A DNA stretch of 33,532 bases from Hydrogenophaga sp. 2FB (GTDB lineage Bacteria > Pseudomonadota > Gammaproteobacteria > Burkholderiales > Burkholderiaceae_C): NCBI RefSeq assembly GCF_005503365.1, contig NZ_SCML01000068.1, positions 1 to 33,532 on the forward strand, written 5' to 3'. Every line of letters starts with the position of its first letter. The first letter of the stretch is position 1. The position numbers were made by a program, and so were the translations under genes. The notes beneath the pieces are model-generated. The model worked only from the letters and a program-made list of their open reading frames with translations, had not been told where the DNA came from and ran no database searches. Shown here in pieces: positions 14,592-22,621 of the stretch.

Positions 14592-15255
14592 ACCTCTGAC
14601 CCTGACCGTGCACAGCCTGCCGCAACTGGACCAGGCCAGCGCCGATGCCGCCGCCAGCACGCGCAAGGGCCGCTGGAAGATGCTGGGCGTGCTGCTGGTG
14701 TGTGCCGCGCCCGTCATTGCCTCGTACCTCGCCTACTACGTGATCCGCCCGGAGGGCCGCCGCAACTACGGCGAGCTGATCGACCCGCAGCGCCCGATGC
14801 CCGCCTGGACCGGTATCGACGCGCAGGGGCGTACCGTGCCCTTGACCTCGCTGAAAGACCAATGGCTGCTCGTGAGCGTGGCCGACAGCACGTGCAACGA
14901 TGCCTGCGTGGAACACCTGTACCTGCAGCGCCAGCTGCGTGAAACGCTGGGGCGCGAAAAGGAACGGCTGGACTGGGTCTGGCTGCGCACCGGCGACGCG
15001 GCCGTGTCCGAGGCCTTGCAGAAGGCCACCGCGGCCGCGCAGGTGCTGCAGGTGGATGCCCAGGCCGTGGCGGCCTGGTTGCAACCCGCGCCTGGCCAGA
15101 AGATCGAAGACCACCTGTACGTGGTCGACCCGCTGGGCAACTGGATGATGCGTTTCCCCGCCAAGCTCGACCCCGCGCAGGCCAAACGCGACCTTGGCCA
15201 ACTGCTGCGCGCCTCGGCCTTCTGGGACAAAGAAGGACGCGCCGTGGCGCACTGA
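14572..15255 (+). CDS. Sco-like membrane-anchored thioredoxin-fold protein
   Basis: The 227-residue protein has one membrane helix (about residues 37-57) and then a thioredoxin-like domain. VADSTCNDACVEHLYLQRQL places Cys108 and Cys112 in a CxxxC pair at the position of the Sco copper site. Near the end, EDHLYVVDPLGNWMMRF (His181) resembles the Sco His-containing strand, but the histidine is four residues closer to the DP pair than in the true Sco of this operon. The proline after the second cysteine is missing. The gene overlaps SURF1 by 20 bases and is followed by ctaA. A part in copper or thiol chemistry of oxidase assembly is likely but unproven. Confidence 0.78.
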   Translation: MAQTPDEPLTLTVHSLPQLDQASADAAASTRKGRWKMLGVLLVCAAPVIASYLAYYVIRPEGRRNYGELIDPQRPMPAWTGIDAQGRTVPLTSLKDQWLLVSVADSTCNDACVEHLYLQRQLRETLGREKERLDWVWLRTGDAAVSEALQKATAAAQVLQVDAQAVAAWLQPAPGQKIEDHLYVVDPLGNWMMRFPAKLDPAQAKRDLGQLLRASAFWDKEGRAVAH

Positions 15256-15256
15256 C

Positions 15257-16420
15257 ATGGACGCCCAACCCCTGTACGACCTGACTCCCATCGCCCGCAT
15301 GATGTTCCTGGGCGTGGTGATCGCGCTCGGGCCGCTGGCCTGGGTCTGGGTGCGCAACCGCCACGCGCCGCCCGCACAGCGCCTGCGTGTGTTGACCCTG
15401 GTCACGCTGTTCCTGACCTTCGATCTGGTCCTGTTCGGCGCCTTCACCCGACTGACCGATTCCGGCCTCGGCTGCCCCGACTGGCCGGGGTGCTATGGCA
15501 GCCTCAGCCCGGTGGGTGCGAGCACGTCGATCGCCGCCGCACAGGAGGCCATGCCCCACGGCCCGGTCACCTTCTCCAAGGCGTGGATCGAAATGATCCA
15601 CCGCTACCTCGCCACCTCGGTGGGCGTGCTGATCCTGGTGCTCTCGCTCGTGAGCTGGTTCGAGCGCAAGCGCCTGAGCGTGTCGTACGCCTGGCCCTTG
15701 TTCACGCTGGTGTGGGTGTGCCTGCAGGGCGCGTTTGGCGCGCTCACCGTCACCATGAAACTGTTCCCGGCCATCGTCACGCTGCACCTGCTGGGTGGCC
15801 TGGTGTTGCTCGCGCTGTTGCGCGCGCAAGCCACGGGTTACGCACTGGCCGCGCCTGGCAACCCCGGCCCTGTGGGCTTGCCGGGCCGCTTGCGCTGGGC
15901 GCTGGTGGGCGTGTGTGCCCTGTTGTGGTTGCAGATCGCGCTCGGTGGCTGGGTCAGCACCAACTACGCGGTGCTGGCCTGCAGCGAATTCCCGACCTGC
16001 CAGGGCAGTTGGTGGCCGGCCATGAACCTGCGCGAAGGTTTCACGCTCTGGCGCGAACTCGGCATGAACCACCTGGGCGACGCCATCACCTTCCCCGCGC
16101 TCACCGCCATCCACTATGTGCACCGGCTCATGGCCTACGCCGTGCTGGCCGCCATGTTGTGGCTCGGTTGGCGTCTGTGGCGTGTGGCGGGCATGCGCCC
16201 GACAGCGCGCGCGCTGCTGCTGCTGGCCGCCTGGCAGTTCGCCAGCGGCCTGACCAACGTCGTGCTCGACTGGCCGCTGTTGGCCGCCGTGGGCCACACG
16301 GGCGGCGCGGCCGCGCTCGTGATCGTGCTCACCGGCGCACTCTGCGGCACGCGCCGCGCGAGCGAGCGCGACCCGGCTTCTTCCGCTTCTCCCATGCACC
16401 TGTCCACCCCGATCCGATGA
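15257..16420 (+). CDS. ctaA: CtaA/COX15 heme A synthase
   Basis: The 387-residue protein has eight membrane helices. COX15 landmarks are GAFTRLTDSGLGCPDWPGCYG (about residues 61-81), EMIHRYLATSVG with a heme-ligand histidine, FPAIVTLHLLGGL and ALTAIHYVHRLMAY. It oxidises the C8 methyl group of heme O to give heme A for subunit I. The ATG at 15257 follows the preceding stop by one base. The stop overlaps the ctaB start in an ATGA. Confidence 0.94.
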   Translation: MDAQPLYDLTPIARMMFLGVVIALGPLAWVWVRNRHAPPAQRLRVLTLVTLFLTFDLVLFGAFTRLTDSGLGCPDWPGCYGSLSPVGASTSIAAAQEAMPHGPVTFSKAWIEMIHRYLATSVGVLILVLSLVSWFERKRLSVSYAWPLFTLVWVCLQGAFGALTVTMKLFPAIVTLHLLGGLVLLALLRAQATGYALAAPGNPGPVGLPGRLRWALVGVCALLWLQIALGGWVSTNYAVLACSEFPTCQGSWWPAMNLREGFTLWRELGMNHLGDAITFPALTAIHYVHRLMAYAVLAAMLWLGWRLWRVAGMRPTARALLLLAAWQFASGLTNVVLDWPLLAAVGHTGGAAALVIVLTGALCGTRRASERDPASSASPMHLSTPIR

Positions 16421-17322
16421 ACCCCGCATCCACCCCACCCGTTGCTGCGGCGCTGCCCCCGGTCTGGCGCCAGTACCACGCGCTGACCAAGCCGCGCGTG
16501 ATCCAGCTCATCGTGTTCTGCGCGCTGATCGGCATGGTGCTGGCCGTGCCCGGCTTGCCCACCTGGGCGCAAGTGCAGCTCGCAGCCATCGCCTGCTTCG
16601 GCATCTGGCTCGTGGCCGGTGCCGCGGCGGCATTCAACTGCGTGGTCGAGCAGCACATCGACGCGAAGATGAAGCGCACAGCCTGGCGCCCCACCGCCAA
16701 AGGGCAGCTTTCGAACGCGGGCACGCTCACGTTCTCGGCCGTGCTGTGCGCGACCGGTTCGGCGGTGTTGTACTTCCTTGTCAACCCGCTGACCATGTGG
16801 CTGACCTTCGCCACCTTCGTCGGTTACGCGGTGGTCTACACCGTGATCCTCAAGCCGCTGACGCCGCAGAACATCGTGATCGGCGGTGCCTCGGGTGCCA
16901 TGCCGCCGGTGCTGGGCTGGGCCGCCATGACCGGTGTGGTCGCGCCCGAAGCGCTGATTCTTTTCCTCATCATCTTCCTCTGGACGCCACCGCACTTCTG
17001 GGCGCTGGCGCTCTACCGCGTCGAGGACTACCGCAAGTCCGGCCTGCCGATGTTGCCGGTCACGCACGGCTCCGAGTTCACGCGCGTGCAGATCCTGCTC
17101 TACACCGTCGTGCTGTTTGCGGCCTGCCTCATGCCTTTCGTGATGCGCATGAGCGGCTACATCTATCTGGTCGTGGCCGTGGTCTTGAGCATCGGCTTCT
17201 GCGCTTACGCCTTCGCGCTCTGGCGCAACTATTCCGATGCGCTCGCGCGCAAGACCTTCCGCTTTTCCCTGATCCACCTCGCGGTGCTGTTTGCCGCGCT
17301 GCTGGTGGATCACTACCTCTAG
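16417..17322 (+). CDS. ctaB: Protoheme IX farnesyltransferase (heme O synthase)
   Basis: The 301-residue product is an UbiA-type prenyltransferase with about nine membrane helices. The first conserved region AAAFNCVVEQHIDAKMKRT (with Asp) and the WRPTAKGQL stretch form the substrate and magnesium site. IGGASGAMPPVLGWAA and LWTPPHFWALALYRVEDY are further heme O synthase signatures. It attaches a farnesyl group to heme b, feeding CtaA next to it. The start overlaps the ctaA stop (ATGA), and the ATG of the sco gene is eight bases after the stop, so all are coupled. Confidence 0.95.
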   Translation: MNPASTPPVAAALPPVWRQYHALTKPRVIQLIVFCALIGMVLAVPGLPTWAQVQLAAIACFGIWLVAGAAAAFNCVVEQHIDAKMKRTAWRPTAKGQLSNAGTLTFSAVLCATGSAVLYFLVNPLTMWLTFATFVGYAVVYTVILKPLTPQNIVIGGASGAMPPVLGWAAMTGVVAPEALILFLIIFLWTPPHFWALALYRVEDYRKSGLPMLPVTHGSEFTRVQILLYTVVLFAACLMPFVMRMSGYIYLVVAVVLSIGFCAYAFALWRNYSDALARKTFRFSLIHLAVLFAALLVDHYL

Positions 17323-17329
17323 GGTCTCC

Positions 17330-17926
17330 ATGAACCGCCGACAACTTCTCGCACTGAGCCTGGGCACGCTGGGTCTGGCCGCCTGCACCGACAAGGCCGA
17401 CGCCCCTGCCGCGTTCTCCGGCATCGACATCACCGGCGCCGACTACGCCACCGGCTTCTCGCTCACCGACCACAACGGCCAGCCGCGCACGCTGGCCGAT
17501 TTCAAGGGTAAGGCGGTCGTGATCTTCTTTGGCTTCACGCAGTGCCCTGACGTGTGCCCGACCTCGATGAGCGAGATGGCAGAAGCCAAGCGCCTGCTGG
17601 GCGCGGATGGCGATCGCCTGCAAGGCCTGTTTGTCAGCGTCGACCCGGAGCGCGACACGCCCGAGGTGATGAAGCAGTACGTGGCCAACTTCGACCCGAC
17701 CTTCCTCGCCCTGTACGCCGCGCCCGACGGATTGCCCGCGCTCGCCAAGAGCTTCAAGATCTACTACAAGAAGGTCGATGGTCCCACGCCCTCGAGCTAC
17801 ACCATGGACCACTCGGCTGGCAGCTACGTGTACGACCCGCAGGGCCGCATCCGCCTGTACAACCGTTATGGCAGCGGCGCGGCGGCGCTGGCGGGCGACG
17901 TGAAGAAGTTGCTGGCAGGCGCCTAA
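17330..17926 (+). CDS. Sco-family copper chaperone lipoprotein
   Basis: The 198-residue protein has a lipoprotein signal with lipobox LAAC (Cys19), so it is anchored by lipid rather than by a helix. The thioredoxin-fold domain carries GFTQCPDVCPTSM (Cys72, Cys76) and the copper-binding His161 in MDHSAGSYVYDP. Sco proteins deliver copper to the CuA site of subunit II or keep its cysteines reduced. It closes the oxidase cluster. A GC hairpin without a T-run lies 38 bases after the stop. Confidence 0.94.
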   Translation: MNRRQLLALSLGTLGLAACTDKADAPAAFSGIDITGADYATGFSLTDHNGQPRTLADFKGKAVVIFFGFTQCPDVCPTSMSEMAEAKRLLGADGDRLQGLFVSVDPERDTPEVMKQYVANFDPTFLALYAAPDGLPALAKSFKIYYKKVDGPTPSSYTMDHSAGSYVYDPQGRIRLYNRYGSGAAALAGDVKKLLAGA

Positions 17927-17963
17927 GATCGACCTAAGCGAAACCCTGCATCATGGATGTGGG

Positions 17964-17980
17964 GTGCCCCGTCGGGGCAT
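17964..17980 (+). other. GC hairpin between sco and the response regulator
   Basis: TGCCCC (17965-17970) and GGGGCA (17974-17979) pair around a three-base loop; a G.T pair can extend it by one. No T-run follows, so it is not a normal intrinsic terminator. It may lower read-through from the oxidase operon, or lie in the leader of the regulator gene. Confidence 0.35.
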
Positions 17981-18013
17981 TCGACAACCCTCGGACCTGG
18001 AGAGAACATTTCC

Positions 18014-18673
18014 ATGAGGCTGTTGCTGGTCGAAGACGACACCATGATTGGTGAAGCGGTGCTGGACCTGCTGCGCGCCGAGCACTACGCGGTCGACTGG
18101 GTGCGCGACGGCGAGATGGCCGCCACCGCGGCGCAAGCCGAAACCTACGACCTCATCCTGCTCGATCTCGGCCTGCCGCGCCGCGATGGCCTGGACGTGC
18201 TGCGCGAACTGCGCGCGCGCAAGAACCGTGTGCCGGTGCTCATCGCCACCGCGCGCGACTCGGTGCAGCAGCGTGTGCAAGGGTTGGACGCCGGTGCCGA
18301 CGACTACATCCTCAAACCCTACGACCTCGACGAACTGCTCGCGCGCATCCGCGCCCTGCTGCGCCGCGCATCGGGCCGCGCCGAGCCGGTGTACGAGCAC
18401 ATGGGCGTGAGCATCAACACCGCCACGCGCGAGGTGACCCTGCAGGGCGAGCCGGTGGTGCTCTCGGCGCGCGAATGGGCCGTGCTCGAACCCTTGATCG
18501 CGCGCCCCGGGCGCGTGCTCTCGCGCGCGCAGCTCGAAGAAAAACTCTACGGCTGGAAAGACGACGTGAGCAGCAACGCGGTCGAGGTCTACATCCACGG
18601 CGTGCGCAAGAAGCTCGGCGCGGGTCTGATCCAGAACGTGCGCGGCGTCGGCTACATGGTGCCCAAGGCATGA
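18014..18673 (+). CDS. OmpR/PhoB-family response regulator
   Basis: The 219-residue protein has an N-terminal receiver domain: acidic pair Asp8/Asp9, phosphorylated Asp51 in LILLDLGLP, Thr79 and Lys101 in LKPYD. A C-terminal winged helix (about residues 125-219) ends VRGVGYMVPKA. It resembles the QseB/PmrA/TctD subgroup. Phosphorylation by the kinase next door would promote dimer binding to tandem sites. GAGAGA precedes the ATG. The stop overlaps the kinase start by four bases (ATGA), so the pair is translated together. The targets are unknown; the downstream protease gene is a candidate. Confidence 0.93.
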   Translation: MRLLLVEDDTMIGEAVLDLLRAEHYAVDWVRDGEMAATAAQAETYDLILLDLGLPRRDGLDVLRELRARKNRVPVLIATARDSVQQRVQGLDAGADDYILKPYDLDELLARIRALLRRASGRAEPVYEHMGVSINTATREVTLQGEPVVLSAREWAVLEPLIARPGRVLSRAQLEEKLYGWKDDVSSNAVEVYIHGVRKKLGAGLIQNVRGVGYMVPKA

Positions 18674-20001
18674 GGCTGCACACGCATTCGCTGCGCGCGC
18701 GCCTGATCGGCTTGCTGCTGCTGGCCATCGTGCTCGCGGCGGGCCTGCAGGTGGCGGTGGTCTACCGGCAGGCGAGGGCGGAGGCCGACGGCATCTTCGA
18801 CTACCACATGGAGCAGATGGCGCAGGCACTGCGCGCCGGTGTCATGCCCCCGGGCGCGCCTTCGCCGATGGACGAGCCCGGGTTGCCGCCCGACGCGTTC
18901 GACTTCTTCGTGCAGGTCTGGACCAGCGACGGCCTGCGCGTGTTCCAGTCCGGCACACGCGCCGACCTGCCACAGCGCGCGGTGCTGGGTTTCTCCAACG
19001 TCGAGGTCGACGGCACGCCGTACCGCGTGTACTCGATGCAATCGCGCGCGCAAGTGATCCAGGTGGCGCAGGACATGCGGCCGCGACAGACCATGGCGCG
19101 CGCGCTGGCCTGGCGCACCGTGCTGCCGATCGCCTGGATGGCACCGCTGCTCATGCTGGTGGCCTGGGCCGTGGTGAGCGTGTCGCTCACGCCAGTGGCG
19201 CGCGTGCGGCGGCAGGTGGCCGCGCGCGAGGCCGACGAACTCGCCGAAGTGAGCGAGGCGGGCCTGCCGGACGAGATCCAGCCCCTGGTGCACGAACTCA
19301 ACCTGCTGTTCGGACGTGTGCGCCAGGCCTTCGATGCGCAGAAGAACTTCGTGGCCGAAGCCGCGCACGAATTGCGCACGCCGCTGGCCGCGCTGCGCTT
19401 GCAAGCCCAAGGCCTGCAGCGCGCGCGCGACGACGCCACACGCCAGGTGGCGGTGGAGCGTTTGCTCGCCGGCATCGACCGCGCCACGCACCTGGTGGAA
19501 CAGCTGCTGATGCTCGCGCGCCAACAGGCGCAACCCTCGAGCGGCGAGCCTGCGCGACCCGTGTCGCTGGCCGAACTCGCGGCGCAGGTGATCGCCGACG
19601 CGGTGCCGCGGGCCACCGCGCGCCGCATCGATCTGGGCATGGGGCAGGCCGATGCAGGGCAGGTCAACGGCCACGCGGAGCCGCTGCGCATCCTGCTCGG
19701 CAACCTGGTGGACAACGCACTCAAGTACACCCCCGAAGGCGGCACGGTGGACGTGACGGTGCGGCGCGAAGCGGACCAACTCGTGCTGTCGGTGGAAGAC
19801 AGCGGCCCCGGCATTCCCGATGCCGATCGCGCCCGCGTGCTCGACCGCTTCTACCGCCTGCCGGGCTCGGCCGCCAACGGCAGCGGCCTGGGCCTGGCCA
19901 TTGCCAATGCCATTGCGCAACTGCACGGCAGCAGCCTGCAGCTCGATCGGTCACCGCGCCTGGGCGGACTGCGCATCGGGCTGGGGTTAAGAACTGTCTA
20001 A
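18670..20001 (+). CDS. Sensor histidine kinase (QseC/TctE type)
   Basis: The 443-residue protein has two membrane helices (about residues 10-31 and 150-171) around a periplasmic sensor region of roughly 115 residues. A short HAMP-like linker and the dimerisation helix follow, with phosphorylated His233 in EAAHELRTPLAAL. The ATPase domain has an N-box LVDNALKYTPEGG, G1 VEDSGPGIPD, F-box RFYRLP and G2 GSGLGLAIANAI. All kinase residues seem present. Its signal cannot be read from sequence; the DegP-type gene downstream hints at envelope damage. It is coupled to the response regulator by an ATGA overlap. Confidence 0.93.
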   Translation: MRLHTHSLRARLIGLLLLAIVLAAGLQVAVVYRQARAEADGIFDYHMEQMAQALRAGVMPPGAPSPMDEPGLPPDAFDFFVQVWTSDGLRVFQSGTRADLPQRAVLGFSNVEVDGTPYRVYSMQSRAQVIQVAQDMRPRQTMARALAWRTVLPIAWMAPLLMLVAWAVVSVSLTPVARVRRQVAAREADELAEVSEAGLPDEIQPLVHELNLLFGRVRQAFDAQKNFVAEAAHELRTPLAALRLQAQGLQRARDDATRQVAVERLLAGIDRATHLVEQLLMLARQQAQPSSGEPARPVSLAELAAQVIADAVPRATARRIDLGMGQADAGQVNGHAEPLRILLGNLVDNALKYTPEGGTVDVTVRREADQLVLSVEDSGPGIPDADRARVLDRFYRLPGSAANGSGLGLAIANAIAQLHGSSLQLDRSPRLGGLRIGLGLRTV

Positions 20002-20018
20002 CTCTGAGGGCCCATATT

Positions 20019-20043
20019 CAAGGACATGTTCAACCTGTCCTTG
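20019..20043. promoter_or_regulatory. Near-perfect palindrome before the DegP-type gene
   Basis: Arms CAAGGACA (20019-20026) and TGTCCTTG (20036-20043) are exact reverse complements. Inside them GTT (20028-20030) and AAC (20032-20034) also pair around a single central C, with one mismatch between. The result is a nearly symmetric 25-base element between the kinase stop and the protease ribosome site (GAAGGAG). No T-run follows, so an operator or mRNA hairpin is more likely than a terminator. Confidence 0.5.
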
Positions 20044-20057
20044 CTGAAGGAGCTCTC

Positions 20058-21542
20058 ATGAAAACCTTGTCTCTCACCGCGACGCGCCTGGTGCTGTCCC
20101 TGGCGGCCGCGGGCATTGTGGGTGGCGCCAGTGTGGGCCTGGTCACGGGCACGCACGCCAGTGCGGCTGCGAACGCGAACGCACCCGTGGCCACCCAACA
20201 GGCGCCGATGCTGGCCGGTGCCGCCTTGCCCGACTTCTCGCAGATCGCGCAGCGCCACGGCGCGGCCGTGGTCAACATCAGCGTGATCGGCAAAGCCGGT
20301 GCCGACGAGCAGCAACAGGCCTCCAACCAGCTCCCCGGCATCGACCCCAACGACCCGTTTTTCGAATTCTTCAAACGCTTCCAGGGACCGGGCGCACAAG
20401 GCGGCCGTGAGGCGCCATCGCGCGGCCAGGGTTCGGGTTTCATCATCAGCGCCGATGGCCTGGTGCTGACCAATGCCCACGTCGTGCGCAACGCGCAGCG
20501 CGTGACCGTCAAACTCACCGACCGCCGCGAATTCGTCGCCAAGGTGTTGGGCTCGGACCCCAAGACCGACGTGGCGGTGCTGCGCATCGATGCCAAGGAC
20601 CTGCCCGTGGTGCCGCTGGGCAACACGAAAGACCTGAAGGTGGGCGAGTGGGTGCTGGCCATCGGCGCGCCGTTTGGTTTCGAGAACAGTGTCACCGCTG
20701 GCGTGGTCAGCGCCAAGGGCCGTTCGCTGCCCGACGACAGCTTTGTGCCCTTCATCCAGACCGACGTGGCGGTGAACCCGGGCAACTCCGGTGGCCCGCT
20801 GTTCAACGCACGTGGCGAAGTGGTCGGCATCAATTCGCAGATCTACAGCCACACCGGCGGTTACCAGGGGCTGTCGTTCGCGATCCCGATGGAGACCGCG
20901 CTCAAGGTGAAAGACCAGATCGTGGCCACCGGCAAGGCCAGCCACGCACGCCTGGGCGTGTCGGTGCAGGAGGTGAACCAGACCCTGGCGGAGTCCTTCA
21001 AGCTCGACAAGGCCGCGGGCGCGCTGGTCTCCAGCGTGGAGCCGGGCGGCCCTGCGGACAAGGCCGGTTTGAAGGTGGGCGACGTGATCCGCGAGGTGAA
21101 CGGCCAGCCCATCGTCGGCTCGGGCGATCTGCCCGCGTTCATTGGCCAGTCCTTGCCGGGCGACAAGGTGCAGCTGGATGTGTGGCGCCAGGGCAAGGCC
21201 GTCAACCTGAACGCGCAGCTGGGTGATGCCAGCGCCAAAGCGGAAGCAGTTGCCGCCAACAAGAACGCGACCGACCAGGGCCGACTCGGTCTGGCGCTGC
21301 GTCCGCTGGCGCCGCAGGAGCAACGCGCGGTCGGCGTGGACGGCGGCCTGCTGGTGCAGGACGCGCAAGGGCCGGCCGCACTGGCCGGCGTGCAACAGGG
21401 CGACGTGTTGCTCGCCGTGAATGGCGAGAAGGTGCAGAGCGTCGAGCAGGTGCGTGCGCTGCTGGGCCGCGCCAAGCAGTCGCTGGCGCTGTTGATCCAG
21501 CGCGATGGCGACCAGATCTTCGTGCCGGTGCAACTGGGTTGA
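20058..21542 (+). CDS. DegP/MucD-type periplasmic serine endoprotease
   Basis: The 494-residue product has a signal peptide (about residues 1-36, ending near ASAAA) and a trypsin-like domain with the complete triad: His141 (TNAHVV), Asp171 (KTDVAVLRID) and Ser244 (GNSGGPLFN). Two PDZ domains follow (about 290-380 and 400-490). This is the layout of the Do/HtrA family. DegP/MucD degrades or refolds damaged proteins in the periplasm. GAAGGAG precedes the ATG. It lies 56 bases after the kinase gene and may be part of that regulon. A strong terminator follows. Confidence 0.94.
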   Translation: MKTLSLTATRLVLSLAAAGIVGGASVGLVTGTHASAAANANAPVATQQAPMLAGAALPDFSQIAQRHGAAVVNISVIGKAGADEQQQASNQLPGIDPNDPFFEFFKRFQGPGAQGGREAPSRGQGSGFIISADGLVLTNAHVVRNAQRVTVKLTDRREFVAKVLGSDPKTDVAVLRIDAKDLPVVPLGNTKDLKVGEWVLAIGAPFGFENSVTAGVVSAKGRSLPDDSFVPFIQTDVAVNPGNSGGPLFNARGEVVGINSQIYSHTGGYQGLSFAIPMETALKVKDQIVATGKASHARLGVSVQEVNQTLAESFKLDKAAGALVSSVEPGGPADKAGLKVGDVIREVNGQPIVGSGDLPAFIGQSLPGDKVQLDVWRQGKAVNLNAQLGDASAKAEAVAANKNATDQGRLGLALRPLAPQEQRAVGVDGGLLVQDAQGPAALAGVQQGDVLLAVNGEKVQSVEQVRALLGRAKQSLALLIQRDGDQIFVPVQLG

Positions 21543-21563
21543 GTGCCGCGCCACGCGCCCACG

Positions 21564-21592
21564 AAAAAGCCCCGCTTCGGCGGGGCTTTTTT
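21564..21592. terminator. Bidirectional terminator after the DegP-type gene
   Basis: AAAAAGCCCCGC and GCGGGGCTTTTTT pair around a stable TTCG tetraloop. It ends transcription from the protease gene and, on the minus strand, from the Bug-type binding protein gene. Confidence 0.93.
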
Positions 21593-21612
21593 ACGCCACG
21601 AATGCCGCGTGT

Positions 21613-22590
21613 TCAGTCGACCTTCGCGCCCGAGAGCTTGACCATGCGCTCGTACTTCGCGCGCTCGCGCTTCATGAAGTCGTCGAATTGTTCGGGTGTG
21701 TTCGGTGTCGGCTCGGCGAACAGCTGGGCGAAGCGCGTCTTCACCTCGGCCGACTTCAGCGCGTCGTTGAACGCGGTGTTGAGCTTGCGCACGGTGTCCG
21801 CCGAGGTGCCGGCCGGGACGACCAGGCCCCACCAGGTGTCGATCTCGAAGCCGGGCAGGGTGGCGGCCACGGTGGGCACGTCGGGCATCACGCTGCTGCG
21901 CAGTGCGGTGGTCACGGCCAGGGCCTTGAGCTTGCCCGAGCGGATGTTGGTGGCGGCGGTGGCGAGGTTGTCGATGTTGAAGTCGACCTGGCCCGAGAGC
22001 AGGCCCAGCTGCGCCGGGTTGCCGCCGTTGTACGGAATGTGCACGGCGTAGATGCCGGCCTGGTTCTTCAGCAGCTCGCCCGCGAGGTGCCCCGCGCTGC
22101 CATTGCCGCCGGAGCCGTAGTTGAGCTTGCCCGGGTTGGCCTTGCCGTACGCGATCAGGTCGGCCACCGTGTTGATCTTCAGGCGCGCGGCGGTCTCGGC
22201 GTTCATCACCAGCACGTTGGGCACGCTCAGCATCTGCGTGATGCCGGCGAAGTCCTTGGTCGGGTCGTACGGCAACTGCTTGAACAGCCAGGGGTTGATG
22301 CCGTGCGAAGCGGTGGTGGCAATGCCCAGCGTGAGGCCGTCGGCCGGCGCCTTGGCCACCGCGGTCATGCCGATGTTGCCGCCCGCACCTGGCCGGTTCT
22401 CCACGATCACCGTGCCGAGCGCTCCCTTGACCGCGTCGGCGACGATGCGCGCCGTCACGTCGATGGGACCACCCGCCGCGAAGGGCACCACGATGCGGGT
22501 GACGTTCGTCTGCGCTAGCGCGAAGCCGGGCAGGGCGACGCTGGCCGAGGCCAGGGCGGTGCGGGTGATCAGTTGGCGGCGGTTCAGCAT
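21613..22590 (-). CDS. Bug/TctC-family tripartite tricarboxylate binding protein
   Basis: The 325-residue product starts MLNRRQLITRTALASA, with a signal peptide cut near FALAQ (about residue 26). Typical Bug landmarks follow: RIVVPFAAGGPIDVTARIVAD, VIVENRPGAGGNIG and GLVVPAGTSADTVRKLN. These periplasmic proteins bind carboxylated or aromatic small molecules. The family is greatly expanded in Burkholderiales. No TctA/TctB membrane partner is adjacent, which is common for Bug genes. The frame is open further upstream, but the ATG at 22590 begins the signal peptide. It lies 31 bases downstream of the flavoprotein gene on the same strand. Confidence 0.92.
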   Translation of the reverse strand: MLNRRQLITRTALASASVALPGFALAQTNVTRIVVPFAAGGPIDVTARIVADAVKGALGTVIVENRPGAGGNIGMTAVAKAPADGLTLGIATTASHGINPWLFKQLPYDPTKDFAGITQMLSVPNVLVMNAETAARLKINTVADLIAYGKANPGKLNYGSGGNGSAGHLAGELLKNQAGIYAVHIPYNGGNPAQLGLLSGQVDFNIDNLATAATNIRSGKLKALAVTTALRSSVMPDVPTVAATLPGFEIDTWWGLVVPAGTSADTVRKLNTAFNDALKSAEVKTRFAQLFAEPTPNTPEQFDDFMKRERAKYERMVKLSGAKVD

Positions 22591-22621
22591 GTCGTTGTCT
22601 CCGTTGTTGTGTCGAAAGGGT

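Noticed and set aside
14714..16438. A 574-codon frame on the minus strand opposite ctaA
   Set aside because: A shadow of the Sco-like and ctaA genes, with low-complexity Arg/Gln/His content and no start context.
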